From NCBI GenBank assembly GCA_045531585.1, contig JAZSEH010000066.1, forward strand, positions 1 to 14,942: a DNA stretch of 14,942 nucleotides, written 5' to 3'. Shown here one piece after another: positions 1 to 7,156 of this stretch. A program made the position numbers and the translations under genes. Source of the DNA: SIG587 sp045531585. Its GTDB lineage: Bacteria > Bacillota > Clostridia > Oscillospirales > Acutalibacteraceae. Positions within the stretch are counted from its first letter, which is position 1; every line of letters begins with the position of its first letter. Under the pieces are notes generated by a model that was not told where the DNA came from, made no database searches, and saw only the letters and a list, made by a program, of their open reading frames with translations.

Positions 1-6
1 CGGTAG

Positions 7-180
7 TCGAAAAGCTTTCAATCAAAGCTTTTCGAAAAACCGCTAAGTGTAGCGGTTTTATGTAAATAATCTCTGATTATTTACACCGACATCATTGCAA
101 TGAATTAGGTGAAATTATTTATATAATTTCACGGACAATTGTTAAATTGTCCGTGGAAAAGCGCATTTGCGCTTTTCCAC
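7..180. repeat. String of six back-to-back hairpins (left hairpin array)
   Basis: Six perfect inverted repeats follow each other almost without spacers. Their arms are 7-18/24-35 (12 bp), 36-45/50-59 (10 bp), 61-71/75-85 (11 bp), 109-118/123-132 (10 bp), 131-140/145-154 (10 bp) and 153-165/168-180 (13 bp, two-base loop as drawn). A 12-base palindrome (TCATTGCAATGA, 92-103) lies between the third and fourth. The last three share their end bases, so CAC and GTG alternate at the junctions. No run of T follows each stem, so these are not simply a row of terminators, and stems and loops differ in sequence, which excludes CRISPR. No gene is visible in 1-289. The element may extend left of the window. 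I cannot name its family. Confidence 0.75.
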
Positions 181-250
181 CAACCTGTTTTCATTATATC
201 ACTAAAAGTGCAAATTTCAATATTTTATTAAAAAAATATATATTTTTTCT

Positions 251-283
251 AAAAATAAAGGCCTCGCATTTTGCGAAGCCTTT
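251..283 (-). terminator. Rho-independent terminator of the DUF4965 gene
   Basis: Read on the minus strand, AAAGGCTTCGC (273-283) pairs with GCGAGGCCTTT (257-267) with one mismatch around a five-base loop, and then a T run (251-255) follows. It lies 7 bases after the stop codon of the leftward gene that ends at 290. Confidence 0.8.
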
Positions 284-289
284 GTTGTC

Positions 290-2152
290 TTATTTCATCA
301 GCAGTTTTATAAACAAACCGCCCTGTACTGTTCTATGGCGGAAGCCACGCATCTCAGAGGTATCGGTGAAGTACCAGTCGGTCATGGGCACCCTTGTGCG
401 CATTGTGTTAAAGGCGCTCCATAAAAGGTCAACAAAATACTCAAAATCTTCCTGTTTTTCAGTCATAGCCGCTACCCATAACAGCCAATCGGATTTAGTG
501 TACTTTTCTCTGCTGTCAAGGGGCACACCATAGGGCAGTGCCTCCTTTTTATACCTTGCCGTCTCACCGCTGTAAAACTTTGCAGGAAACATATTAAGAT
601 TCCATACCTTATCCCATACTGCATTGTATTTCAGGCTGAAGGTATCGGGGCGGTCGTAGGAAAGGCGATAACTGCCGTCAGGATTGACGGCACGCTGAAT
701 AAAGGAATCGGCATACTCTTTTGCCTTAGCCGTAAGAGCGTCGGCCTCATCCCCTCTGCCAAGCTTTTTAAGTACCTTGGCAAAGCCTGCCATACCCATA
801 ATTGCCTTAATTGAAAGATTGCAGTTGTGGGCCAGATGACCTGCAAAATCATCGGTACAAAGCTGATTTTCAGGGTCATAACCGTAGTCAATGAGATATT
901 CGTTCCACTTTTCAAGAATGTCAATATACTGTGCGGCAAAATCGGCGTTTCCGTCAATATCGGTAATTGCACCCATAAGGGTCAGAATATTTCCGCATTC
1001 CTCAACGGGCATCTGACCTTCAAGTCTTGTTCCGTAATAAACCTGCCCGTTAAGTAAGGGATATTTACCAACGTCGTGTGGAGCAAAATCGTGTGGCCAG
1101 GCTTCACTTGCGGCAAATCGCATAACAGGGCGTATCATACCCTTTAAAAGCTCGGTATTGTAGTATAAATACATAGGTGCGCTGGGGTAGGTAACGTCCA
1201 CCGTGGCGGCACAACCGTTGGAGAAGCACTCCTTGGATATGTAAAGATTATTGCCCTCCTTGTCCACAACAAGCTTATGGGCGGCCATAACCTGACGGTA
1301 AGCAAGGCTTAAAAGCTCGGCATATTTTTCGCCCCCTGCCTTTACAGCTTTATCCCATAAATCAGAAGAAAAAGCGCAGCATTTTTTATAAAGCTCATCA
1401 TATTCGCAAATAGCCTCATCAATAGCCTGGGTTATGGTTTTGCCATCCTTTTTCCAATAGGCGTCAAGATTCTCGCCAAAATACTGTATACTCTTAATAT
1501 CGTCATATGCAAGGGCAAAAAGTGCATCGTTTTCAAGGTCTGTCTCGGCATATACAGAGTAAAGTCCTGCAAAAACCTCGTTTCCTGTTTTGGCGGCCTT
1601 ATTAACCGCTAAATAAAGGAAGCCCCAATCTATACGCACGTCGTCGCCGTTGCGCCAAAGCACGCTTTGGTCACCGTTACCCATTTTTACGCAGGCTCCG
1701 TTTTTAAGTTCAACGTCCTCGGACCAGGCTCTGCCTTCACCAGCCTTATTTAATACAAGCTCCTCACTGACAGATAGCTTAGCCGTTACCTTATGGTCTA
1801 AGCCGTCAACACTCTTGTAGGAAAGCTTTAAATAAGAAACAGGCCTTGAGGAATAATAAAGACTGTCTGCCATTAAGGGAGAGGTGAAAACGGCAGTAAG
1901 CTCTATTTTGTCATTTCTGAAAACCGCGGTGGTGGAAAGGGCATCGGCATCAATGCTTACCTGGGGTATAATTTTATGCCTTTCACCACCTAAAAACAGG
2001 TATTCTTCACCGTCAATAAAAACAAGACCGCGTATGGTATTATTGCTTCCCGTCCAGTGGGTGGGACGGCTTTTATTTATGTCATCCTTGCTCCAAACGG
2101 AAAAATACGGGTCAATGGTAAAAAGGGGTATGCTTGGCATTCTCAGTTTCAT
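290..2152 (-). CDS. DUF4965/DUF1793 glutaminase A-like family protein, probably a cytosolic glycan-active enzyme
   Basis: This 620-residue protein matches the family that combines DUF5127, DUF4965 and DUF1793, named after fungal glutaminase A but common in bacterial carbohydrate loci. The N-terminal part is beta-rich and opens with the family hallmark PLFTIDPYFSVW (9-20) and HWTG (32-35). The C-terminal (alpha/alpha)6-type part has APHDVGKYP (357-365), MPVEECGN (381-388), DDFAGHLAHNCNLSIKAI (434-451) and the end signature DWYFTDTSE...GGLFIKLL (592-618). Acidic residues E384/E385 and D434/D435 are conserved-looking candidates for function, but I cannot assign a mechanism. There is no signal peptide, unlike many secreted relatives, so it should act in the cytoplasm. 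The start is set by AAGGAGG at 2160-2166, seven bases ahead of the ATG. It diverges from an AraC regulator over an 82-bp gap that carries a dyad, so it is probably that regulator's target. The family call is firm; the substrate is unknown. Confidence 0.85.
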   Translation of the reverse strand: MKLRMPSIPLFTIDPYFSVWSKDDINKSRPTHWTGSNNTIRGLVFIDGEEYLFLGGERHKIIPQVSIDADALSTTAVFRNDKIELTAVFTSPLMADSLYYSSRPVSYLKLSYKSVDGLDHKVTAKLSVSEELVLNKAGEGRAWSEDVELKNGACVKMGNGDQSVLWRNGDDVRIDWGFLYLAVNKAAKTGNEVFAGLYSVYAETDLENDALFALAYDDIKSIQYFGENLDAYWKKDGKTITQAIDEAICEYDELYKKCCAFSSDLWDKAVKAGGEKYAELLSLAYRQVMAAHKLVVDKEGNNLYISKECFSNGCAATVDVTYPSAPMYLYYNTELLKGMIRPVMRFAASEAWPHDFAPHDVGKYPLLNGQVYYGTRLEGQMPVEECGNILTLMGAITDIDGNADFAAQYIDILEKWNEYLIDYGYDPENQLCTDDFAGHLAHNCNLSIKAIMGMAGFAKVLKKLGRGDEADALTAKAKEYADSFIQRAVNPDGSYRLSYDRPDTFSLKYNAVWDKVWNLNMFPAKFYSGETARYKKEALPYGVPLDSREKYTKSDWLLWVAAMTEKQEDFEYFVDLLWSAFNTMRTRVPMTDWYFTDTSEMRGFRHRTVQGGLFIKLLMK

Positions 2153-2180
2153 AAAGTTTCCTCCTTGAAAAATACTCTAA

Positions 2181-2218
2181 TGTGTATTATACTATGAAAA
2201 AAGGCGTATAAATACACA
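2181..2218. promoter_or_regulatory. Divergent promoter region with inverted-repeat candidate operator
   Basis: In the 82-bp gap between the two divergent genes, TGTGTATTATAC (2181-2192) and GTATAAATACACA (2206-2218) form an imperfect dyad with one extra A and a 13-base centre. The left arm contains a perfect -10 box, TATAAT, on the minus strand (2186-2191), but there is no good -35 at the right distance, as expected for an activator-dependent promoter. The plus strand has TATACT (2188-2193) and TATAAA (2207-2212) as weak -10 candidates for the regulator gene. Regulator identity is inferred from position only. Confidence 0.5.
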
Positions 2219-2234
2219 AAATTCAATTTAAAAT

Positions 2235-3050
2235 GTGAGGAAAACAATTTTGGAGAATGAAATACTCAAGGTTATGACAAAATGTGAGGGACTGCCTATG
2301 TACGTTACCCTTGCAGGCATAACAAACCCTGACCCAAATTACCACATACACCGTAACAAAGCAAGGGAAACGGTTATGGAATACGTTACCCACGGTGCAG
2401 GCTATATAACCGTAAACGGAGTAGAGCACAGAGTTACTGCCGATAAGATATATATTCTTAAAAAAGGAATAGAGCATAACTACCGTGTTGACCCTGAGGA
2501 GCCCTGGCGAAAAATATTTGTTAATATTACGGGGGACCTTCCCATCGAGCTTATGCAGGAATACGGGCTTGACAGGGATTGGTTTTTTGACGGCGAGGGC
2601 CTATTGCCCTTTTTTCAGAAAATTGAGGATATAGTTACGGGAGACCTTACAAACCTCGAAGCCCAAAGCATACTTACCTCGGTTTTTCTGCAGGTGTTGA
2701 CGGCGCTAAGCCTTAAACAAAGCAGCGACAGCCACCATCCCGAGGCAGTAAAAATGAAGGAATATATAGATAACGGCGGTGGTGTAATAATTTCCAATAC
2801 CGACCTTGCCAAGCATATATACCGTTCTCCTGATTACTGTGTTAAGCTTTTCAGCAAGGAGTATGGTACCACTCCTTATGACTATCAGTTAAGAGTCAAA
2901 ATGAGCACCGCCAGAAGGCTTCTCCGCAATACCGCAATGTCTATAGGCGATATTGCCGCCTCCTTGGGTTATGGGGATGCACGCTATTTTTCAGGACTTT
3001 TTAAGAAAAAATGCGGTATTTCACCTCTAAAATACCGAAAAACAAGATAA
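2235..3050 (+). CDS. AraC-family transcriptional regulator with cupin-like sensor domain
   Basis: The 271-residue protein has an N-terminal cupin-like ligand domain (about 20-100, including YHIHR, GAGYITVNG and a turn near KKGIEHNY). At its C-terminus is a double helix-turn-helix of the AraC/XylS type: helix pair one near 188-209 and helix pair two near 236-260, ending in the family signature YFSGLFKKKCGISPLKYR. It probably senses a sugar and controls the divergent DUF4965 gene, and perhaps the enolase gene 47 bp downstream. The start is uncertain. The GTG at 2235 has no visible ribosome site. The in-frame TTG at 2250 has GAGG (2237-2240) nine bases upstream and would give a protein five residues shorter. 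The family call is firm; the ligand is unknown. Confidence 0.9.
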   Translation: MRKTILENEILKVMTKCEGLPMYVTLAGITNPDPNYHIHRNKARETVMEYVTHGAGYITVNGVEHRVTADKIYILKKGIEHNYRVDPEEPWRKIFVNITGDLPIELMQEYGLDRDWFFDGEGLLPFFQKIEDIVTGDLTNLEAQSILTSVFLQVLTALSLKQSSDSHHPEAVKMKEYIDNGGGVIISNTDLAKHIYRSPDYCVKLFSKEYGTTPYDYQLRVKMSTARRLLRNTAMSIGDIAASLGYGDARYFSGLFKKKCGISPLKYRKTR

Positions 3051-3097
3051 TAAATATAACGAATTGGATACATAATACTATTAAAGGAGTGTTTTTA

Positions 3098-4342
3098 ATG
3101 AGTGAAATTATTGATATTAAGGCATATGAGGTATTAGATTCACGTGCAAATCCCACAGTATGTGCTCAGGTTTTTTTGGCTGATGGCTCAAAGGGAACTG
3201 CTATGGCTCCCTCCGGAGCCTCAACCGGTGTTCACGAGGCCCACGAGCTGCGTGACGGAGATAAGGACAGATATTTCGGCAAGGGCGTTTTAAAGGCCGT
3301 TGCCAATATTGAACGTGTTATCGCCCCTGAGCTTAAAGGCATATGCGCTTCCCGACAGCGGGAGATTGACCAAAAAATGATAGAGCTTGACGGTACCGAA
3401 AACAAAAGCAGCTTAGGTGCCAATGCCATTCTTGCAGTGTCTCTTGCCACAGCCCGTGCACAGGCCGCATCCCAAAAGGTGCCCCTTTATAAATATTTGG
3501 GTGGCTTGGATTCAAGAATAATGCCCCGTCCCATGATGAATATATTAAACGGCGGTGCCCACGCATCAAATAATATTGATATGCAGGAGTTTATGATTGT
3601 ACCCGTAGCGGCCCAAAGCTTTAGCGAGGGTCTTCGCTGGTGCGCCGAGGTCTACCATAGCTTAAAGGGAATTCTCAAGGATAAGGGACTATCCACCGGT
3701 GTGGGTGACGAGGGCGGCTTTGCTCCCAACCTTGAAAGTGATGAGCAGGCCATAGAGCTTATTCTTAAAGCGGTAAAGGCCGCAGGCTATAATGAGGAGC
3801 AGATAAAAATAGCCCTTGACGTGGCCTCAGGCGAGTGGTGTAAGGGCACAGGAGATTATTTAAAGCCCAAAAGAAATGATAGAATGACTTCGAGTCAACT
3901 TATAGACTACTATACCGACCTTGTAAAAAGGTATCCCATTATCTCCATTGAGGACGGCGTAGGTGAGGATGATTGGTCTGCCTGGACCTCCCTTACCCGT
4001 AGTATAGGAGATAAGGTTCAGCTTGTTGGTGACGACCTTTTTGTTACTAACGTTAAGCGCCTGAAGGAAGGCATAGAAAAGGGAGCAGGCAACGCCATAC
4101 TTGTAAAGCTTAACCAGATAGGCACCTTAAGCGAAACTCTGGATGTTATAGAGCTTGCCAAGGCAGGCGGCTACAGCGCGGTAATCTCCCACCGTTCGGG
4201 AGAGACCGAGGATACCTTTATTGCCGATTTGGCAGTTGCCACAGGGGCAGGACAGATAAAAACGGGTGCTCCCTGCAGAAGTGACCGCGTGGCAAAATAT
4301 AATCGCCTTTTAATGATAGAACAGGTACTAAAATCCTGCTGA
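3098..4342 (+). CDS. eno: Enolase (phosphopyruvate hydratase), probably an accessory paralogue
   Basis: This cytosolic enzyme interconverts 2-phosphoglycerate and phosphoenolpyruvate in glycolysis. All catalytic and metal residues expected from family knowledge are present in the 414 residues: S42 of the SGASTG loop, H155, E164, the acid E205 in GDEGGFAP, Mg ligands D241, E285 and D312, the base K337 in LVKLNQIGT, H365-R366-S367, and K388. Two points are odd. The near-invariant N-terminal LDSRGNPT reads LDSRANPT (13-20), and the C-terminus stops right after YNRLLMIEQVLKSC, some 10-20 residues shorter than usual enolases. The ATG at 3098 follows AAAGGAG (3083-3089); an upstream in-frame ATG at 3011 lies inside the AraC gene and is rejected. 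It sits among carbohydrate enzymes rather than with other glycolytic genes, which suggests a second copy tied to sugar use, but the rest of the genome is not visible. Confidence 0.93.
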   Translation: MSEIIDIKAYEVLDSRANPTVCAQVFLADGSKGTAMAPSGASTGVHEAHELRDGDKDRYFGKGVLKAVANIERVIAPELKGICASRQREIDQKMIELDGTENKSSLGANAILAVSLATARAQAASQKVPLYKYLGGLDSRIMPRPMMNILNGGAHASNNIDMQEFMIVPVAAQSFSEGLRWCAEVYHSLKGILKDKGLSTGVGDEGGFAPNLESDEQAIELILKAVKAAGYNEEQIKIALDVASGEWCKGTGDYLKPKRNDRMTSSQLIDYYTDLVKRYPIISIEDGVGEDDWSAWTSLTRSIGDKVQLVGDDLFVTNVKRLKEGIEKGAGNAILVKLNQIGTLSETLDVIELAKAGGYSAVISHRSGETEDTFIADLAVATGAGQIKTGAPCRSDRVAKYNRLLMIEQVLKSC

Positions 4343-4373
4343 TTTTTACGCAGTATTTTTAGCTTTTTTAATC

Positions 4374-4402
4374 TTGAAAAGAAATTCTTTGGATGATATA
4401 CT
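4374..4402 (+). promoter_or_regulatory. Sigma-A type promoter of the sialidase-like gene
   Basis: TTGAAA (4374-4379), a 17-base spacer and TATACT (4397-4402) lie upstream of the AAGGAGG site at 4416-4422. A start near 4409 would give a short leader. The box lies after the enolase stop, so the sialidase-like gene can be read separately from the AraC-enolase unit. It also rules out the in-frame upstream TTG at 4374 as a translation start, since that codon is the -35 box. Confidence 0.7.
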
Positions 4403-4430
4403 TAGTGTAAAGACTAAGGAGGTCGTTGGG

Positions 4431-6167
4431 ATGGATTACAGAAAGATTATTGAAGCCACAATGAGCGAAAGGGATAAGGAGGAGCTTAAAAGAATATTTA
4501 TTCCCACTAAGGTTTCCTTTGCCCCTGAGGACGCTTTCAAATTTGTTTGTGTTGAGGATGACGGCGAAATTCGTTGCTACGGCTCCCGTGCCATTGACCC
4601 CCGTGATGATGAAAGTCCCAGAGAGGAAATATATATTTCCTCCAGGGATGGCGGCCTTTCCTGGAAAACCTATAAGGCCGACCCTGAGGCCCTTGGCCCT
4701 GCGGCAAAAAGCCCCTATTCCAATCGCCGTATATGCGTGAAATTTCCCGAGGAGGGTGCAGGAGCCTATATTTGCGTTGCCGAAAATGGTGGTGCCGATA
4801 CAAGGGATTATAAAAAAATACCGTTACCCGTATCTCTTTTTGCAGATAAACAGCCTATTGCTCTCCGCGGCAAAAAGCGTTGGATTTATACGGGCGATTT
4901 CCGTGATACCAGACACCATACAGGTGTTTATATTTCCGATGATGACGGCGATACATGGCGTTTCGTTCAGGTTGAGCCCTCAGACCCGTTTGTTATGACA
5001 TATCCTCACAAGGGTATGCGCTGGGAAAATTCAGGAGTTGAGGCCACTGTAACCGAGCTTAGTGACGGAACCCTGCTTATGCACCTTCGTACCTCCACAG
5101 ACTATCACTATATGTCTAAATCCTACGATTTTGGTGATACCTGGACAAAGCCTGAGCCAACCTCTTTCCATTCCACCCTTACCAATCCCGAGCTTTTGAG
5201 ACTGCACGATGGTAGGACCTTGTTTTTCTATAATAACACCCGTCCTCTGCCTGAAATGGATAAAACTAATGTGTTTCCACCCCTTGATATGGATGAGCAA
5301 AAGGGTGTGTGGGAGGACCTGTTCACCAACCGTGATGCCAACTGCATTGCTATAAGTGAGGATGACTGCAAAACCTGGTTTGGATTCCGTGAGCTATACC
5401 TTAATCCATTCCGAAATTTTAGCGATTTCCGCTCCTTAGGCTCCAGCAACTGCGGTCAGGATAAAAGCGTTCACCAGTTTCAGGCAATAGAGCTGCCCTT
5501 TAATAAGGTGCTTGTTCACGTCGGTCAGCACGAACGCCTTGCCTCTCTTGTTATTTTTGATGTGGATTGGCTTTACGAGACCTCAAGAAAAGAGGATTTC
5601 CATTTCGGCTACGAAAATCTTTCCACCCAGGTTTATATTAAAAGTGTTTCAGGTAACAGGCGCAAATTCTTCCCCGGCCACTGCGCCTGGAACAGAACCG
5701 ACGGTGCCTCTCCCGTACCCGACCCTAAGGGTGACAGAAGTGAGGTTATGTGCCTTAGAAACGTTGATGATACAAGGCTTGTAAGCGGTTATCAGGGCGT
5801 TGTATGGAACTTCCCGGCACTTAAGCAAGGCAGACTCAAGGTGAGACTCTGGGTAAGAGGCAAGGGCGTACGGGTCAGCCTGCTTGACCATTGGATGAAT
5901 CCTATAGATGAGTACGTACCCCTTTATGCCGCCTATAACTATGAGGTTACCGATACAAAGGGTGATTGGTGTGATTTGGAGCTTGTATATAACACCGAAG
6001 AAGGAACGGCGCAGGTATTTATGAACGGCGAAAGGAAAGAGGATATAAGCCTTACCGAAAACGTTAAGGTACCAAACGGTGTGTGTTATATGCACATTCA
6101 AACCCTTACCGATAAGGGCGATGAGCAGGGCACAATTATTAAGTATTTTAAAAGCGAAAAGCAGTAA
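4431..6167 (+). CDS. Sialidase-superfamily (BNR/Asp-box) protein with C-terminal beta domain
   Basis: The 578-residue protein has a six-bladed-propeller sialidase-like core (about 1-385). It shows four Asp-box repeats: SRDGGLSW (71-78), SDDDGDTW (169-176), SYDFGDTW (231-238) and the degenerate SEDDCKTW (309-316, Gly replaced by Cys). The segment GVEATVTELSDGTLLMHLRT (202-221) matches the sialidase strand that carries a catalytic-site Arg, here R220. The classical N-terminal RIP motif is not evident; RIFIPT (21-26) is the nearest. The C-terminal part (about 400-578) looks like a lectin or jelly-roll beta domain (VRLWVRGKGVRVSLLD, AQVFMNGE). There is no signal peptide, so the protein is predicted cytosolic, and no sialic acid catabolic gene is nearby, so true sialidase activity is doubtful. 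It may act on another glycoside. The start is fixed by AAGGAGG (4416-4422) eight bases before the ATG. Confidence 0.8.
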   Translation: MDYRKIIEATMSERDKEELKRIFIPTKVSFAPEDAFKFVCVEDDGEIRCYGSRAIDPRDDESPREEIYISSRDGGLSWKTYKADPEALGPAAKSPYSNRRICVKFPEEGAGAYICVAENGGADTRDYKKIPLPVSLFADKQPIALRGKKRWIYTGDFRDTRHHTGVYISDDDGDTWRFVQVEPSDPFVMTYPHKGMRWENSGVEATVTELSDGTLLMHLRTSTDYHYMSKSYDFGDTWTKPEPTSFHSTLTNPELLRLHDGRTLFFYNNTRPLPEMDKTNVFPPLDMDEQKGVWEDLFTNRDANCIAISEDDCKTWFGFRELYLNPFRNFSDFRSLGSSNCGQDKSVHQFQAIELPFNKVLVHVGQHERLASLVIFDVDWLYETSRKEDFHFGYENLSTQVYIKSVSGNRRKFFPGHCAWNRTDGASPVPDPKGDRSEVMCLRNVDDTRLVSGYQGVVWNFPALKQGRLKVRLWVRGKGVRVSLLDHWMNPIDEYVPLYAAYNYEVTDTKGDWCDLELVYNTEEGTAQVFMNGERKEDISLTENVKVPNGVCYMHIQTLTDKGDEQGTIIKYFKSEKQ

Positions 6168-6171
6168 AGAA

Positions 6172-6200
6172 AAGGCCTCCGCAATCAGAGCGGAGGCCTT
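6172..6200. terminator. Shared terminator between converging sialidase-like and AraC genes
   Basis: AAGGCCTCCGC (6172-6182) and GCGGAGGCCTT (6190-6200) form a perfect 11-bp stem with a seven-base loop. It is followed on the plus strand by GAATTTTTTATTTG and on the minus strand by TTTTCTTT, so it can serve both genes, which stop on either side of it. Confidence 0.85.
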
Positions 6201-6207
6201 GAATTTT

Positions 6208-7050
6208 TTATTTGTTTATACCCGTGGGTGAAATGCCGTAATATTGTTTAAAGGCACGACTGAAAACGTATATGGAGGAAAAACCTAATTTTTTAGCGGT
6301 TTCGGAAACGCTGTTTGTTAATAGCAGTTCCTTTGCATACTCCATACGTCGCTTGTTGCGGTAGGACATAATACTTACGCCAAATCGCTTTTTGAAAATA
6401 CGCTCCAAATGGTATTTACTGTAAGAAAAACACTTTTCAAGCTCGTCAAGTCCTACGGTATAGCCTCTGCTTGTATCTAAAAAATCCTTAAGCTGTCTGG
6501 CTATATCATAATGGTTCTCCTCACTCTCAATGCTTTTGGAAAAGTTATCTGCAATAAGCAGCGATATAAGCTCAATAAGCCTTGCCTTGCGAGTAAGCGG
6601 ATTTGTAGGTTCCTTGGTGGTTACAGCATAAAAAAGCCGTAGCGCATAATCTTTATCCGAAAAAGATACAAAGGGCGTCAGGGGATACTTGTCAAACACA
6701 TCAATTTGTATAAGACCACGCTCCTTTGGGGTAAGCTGAGGCATATCCTTATAGCAAACGGGAATATAAACGCTTTTTGGACTGTAGGTTATATCAAAAT
6801 GAATATGGGGCTGATAAAGGTCGGTTTCATTTACGTGAAAGCTGTGGGTTACACCAGGGCGAAGAAGCAAAAAAGCACCCTTGGTGCACTTATAGCTGAT
6901 GCCATTATAAACAAGGGTAAATTGGCCATCCTCAACGTAAATCAGCTCGTAATCAAAAATAATTCGGGGCTCAATAACCGTGCCCTTTGTAAGTACCGAT
7001 GGCATTGCCACACGAATATAGGGGTTTATGAGGTTTAAATCAAAACTCAT
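6208..7050 (-). CDS. AraC-family transcriptional regulator, probable activator of the GH172 gene
   Basis: The 280-residue protein has a cupin-like N-terminal sensor (about 25-95: FDYELIYVEDGQFTLVYNG, then LLLRPGVTHSFHV, the usual AraC-cupin strand pattern). Its C-terminal AraC double helix-turn-helix spans about 185-280. Helix pair one is near 198-222 (LDELEKCFSYSKYHLERIFKK) and helix pair two near 247-271 (SETAKKLGFSSIYVFSRAFKQYYGISP). The reading frame is open up to 7236, but the upstream part is promoter DNA of the divergent gene. The ATG at 7050 begins the homologous region, although its ribosome site is weak (GTGAAAAG nearby). It diverges from the GH172 gene over 106 bp, the usual layout for a local sugar-responsive regulator. 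It is only distantly similar to the other AraC protein in the window. Confidence 0.9.
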   Translation of the reverse strand: MSFDLNLINPYIRVAMPSVLTKGTVIEPRIIFDYELIYVEDGQFTLVYNGISYKCTKGAFLLLRPGVTHSFHVNETDLYQPHIHFDITYSPKSVYIPVCYKDMPQLTPKERGLIQIDVFDKYPLTPFVSFSDKDYALRLFYAVTTKEPTNPLTRKARLIELISLLIADNFSKSIESEENHYDIARQLKDFLDTSRGYTVGLDELEKCFSYSKYHLERIFKKRFGVSIMSYRNKRRMEYAKELLLTNSVSETAKKLGFSSIYVFSRAFKQYYGISPTGINK

Positions 7051-7077
7051 TCTTTTCACATCCACAAGAAATGTTAA

Positions 7078-7131
7078 ATAATTGCAAACAATTATCATTG
7101 TTATTGTATACTTTTTATGGTTTAATTGCAA
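7078..7131. promoter_or_regulatory. Interleaved divergent promoters and small dyad between araC-type gene and GH172 gene
   Basis: On the minus strand TTGCAA (7126-7131), a 17-base spacer and TACAAT (7103-7108) can drive the regulator. On the plus strand TTGTTA (7098-7103), a 17-base spacer and TTTAAT (7121-7126) can drive GH172, with TATACT (7107-7112) as another -10 candidate. The two promoters overlap face to face. A 7-bp dyad, ATAATTG-caaa-CAATTAT (7078-7095), lies beside them and is a candidate operator. Confidence 0.5.
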
Positions 7132-7156
7132 TAGAAATATGATTAGGAGTGAAAAA

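Noticed and set aside
7..180. Left hairpin string as a CRISPR array or a row of terminators
   Set aside because: Stems and loops all differ, so there is no constant direct repeat, and only the separate hairpin at 251-283 has a proper T run.
3011..3097. A 29-residue N-terminal extension of enolase
   Set aside because: It overlaps the end of the AraC gene in another frame; the ATG at 3098 has a strong ribosome site and begins exactly where enolases begin.
4337..4372. Terminator between the enolase and sialidase-like genes
   Set aside because: Only a 4-bp stem (CTGC/GCAG) and T-rich sequence can be found; too weak to call, though read-through may be reduced.
5649..6101. A 150-codon open frame on the minus strand within the sialidase-like gene
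   Set aside because: It has no ribosome site or recognisable domain and lies wholly antisense to a well-supported gene; the other long opposing frames were dropped for the same reason.
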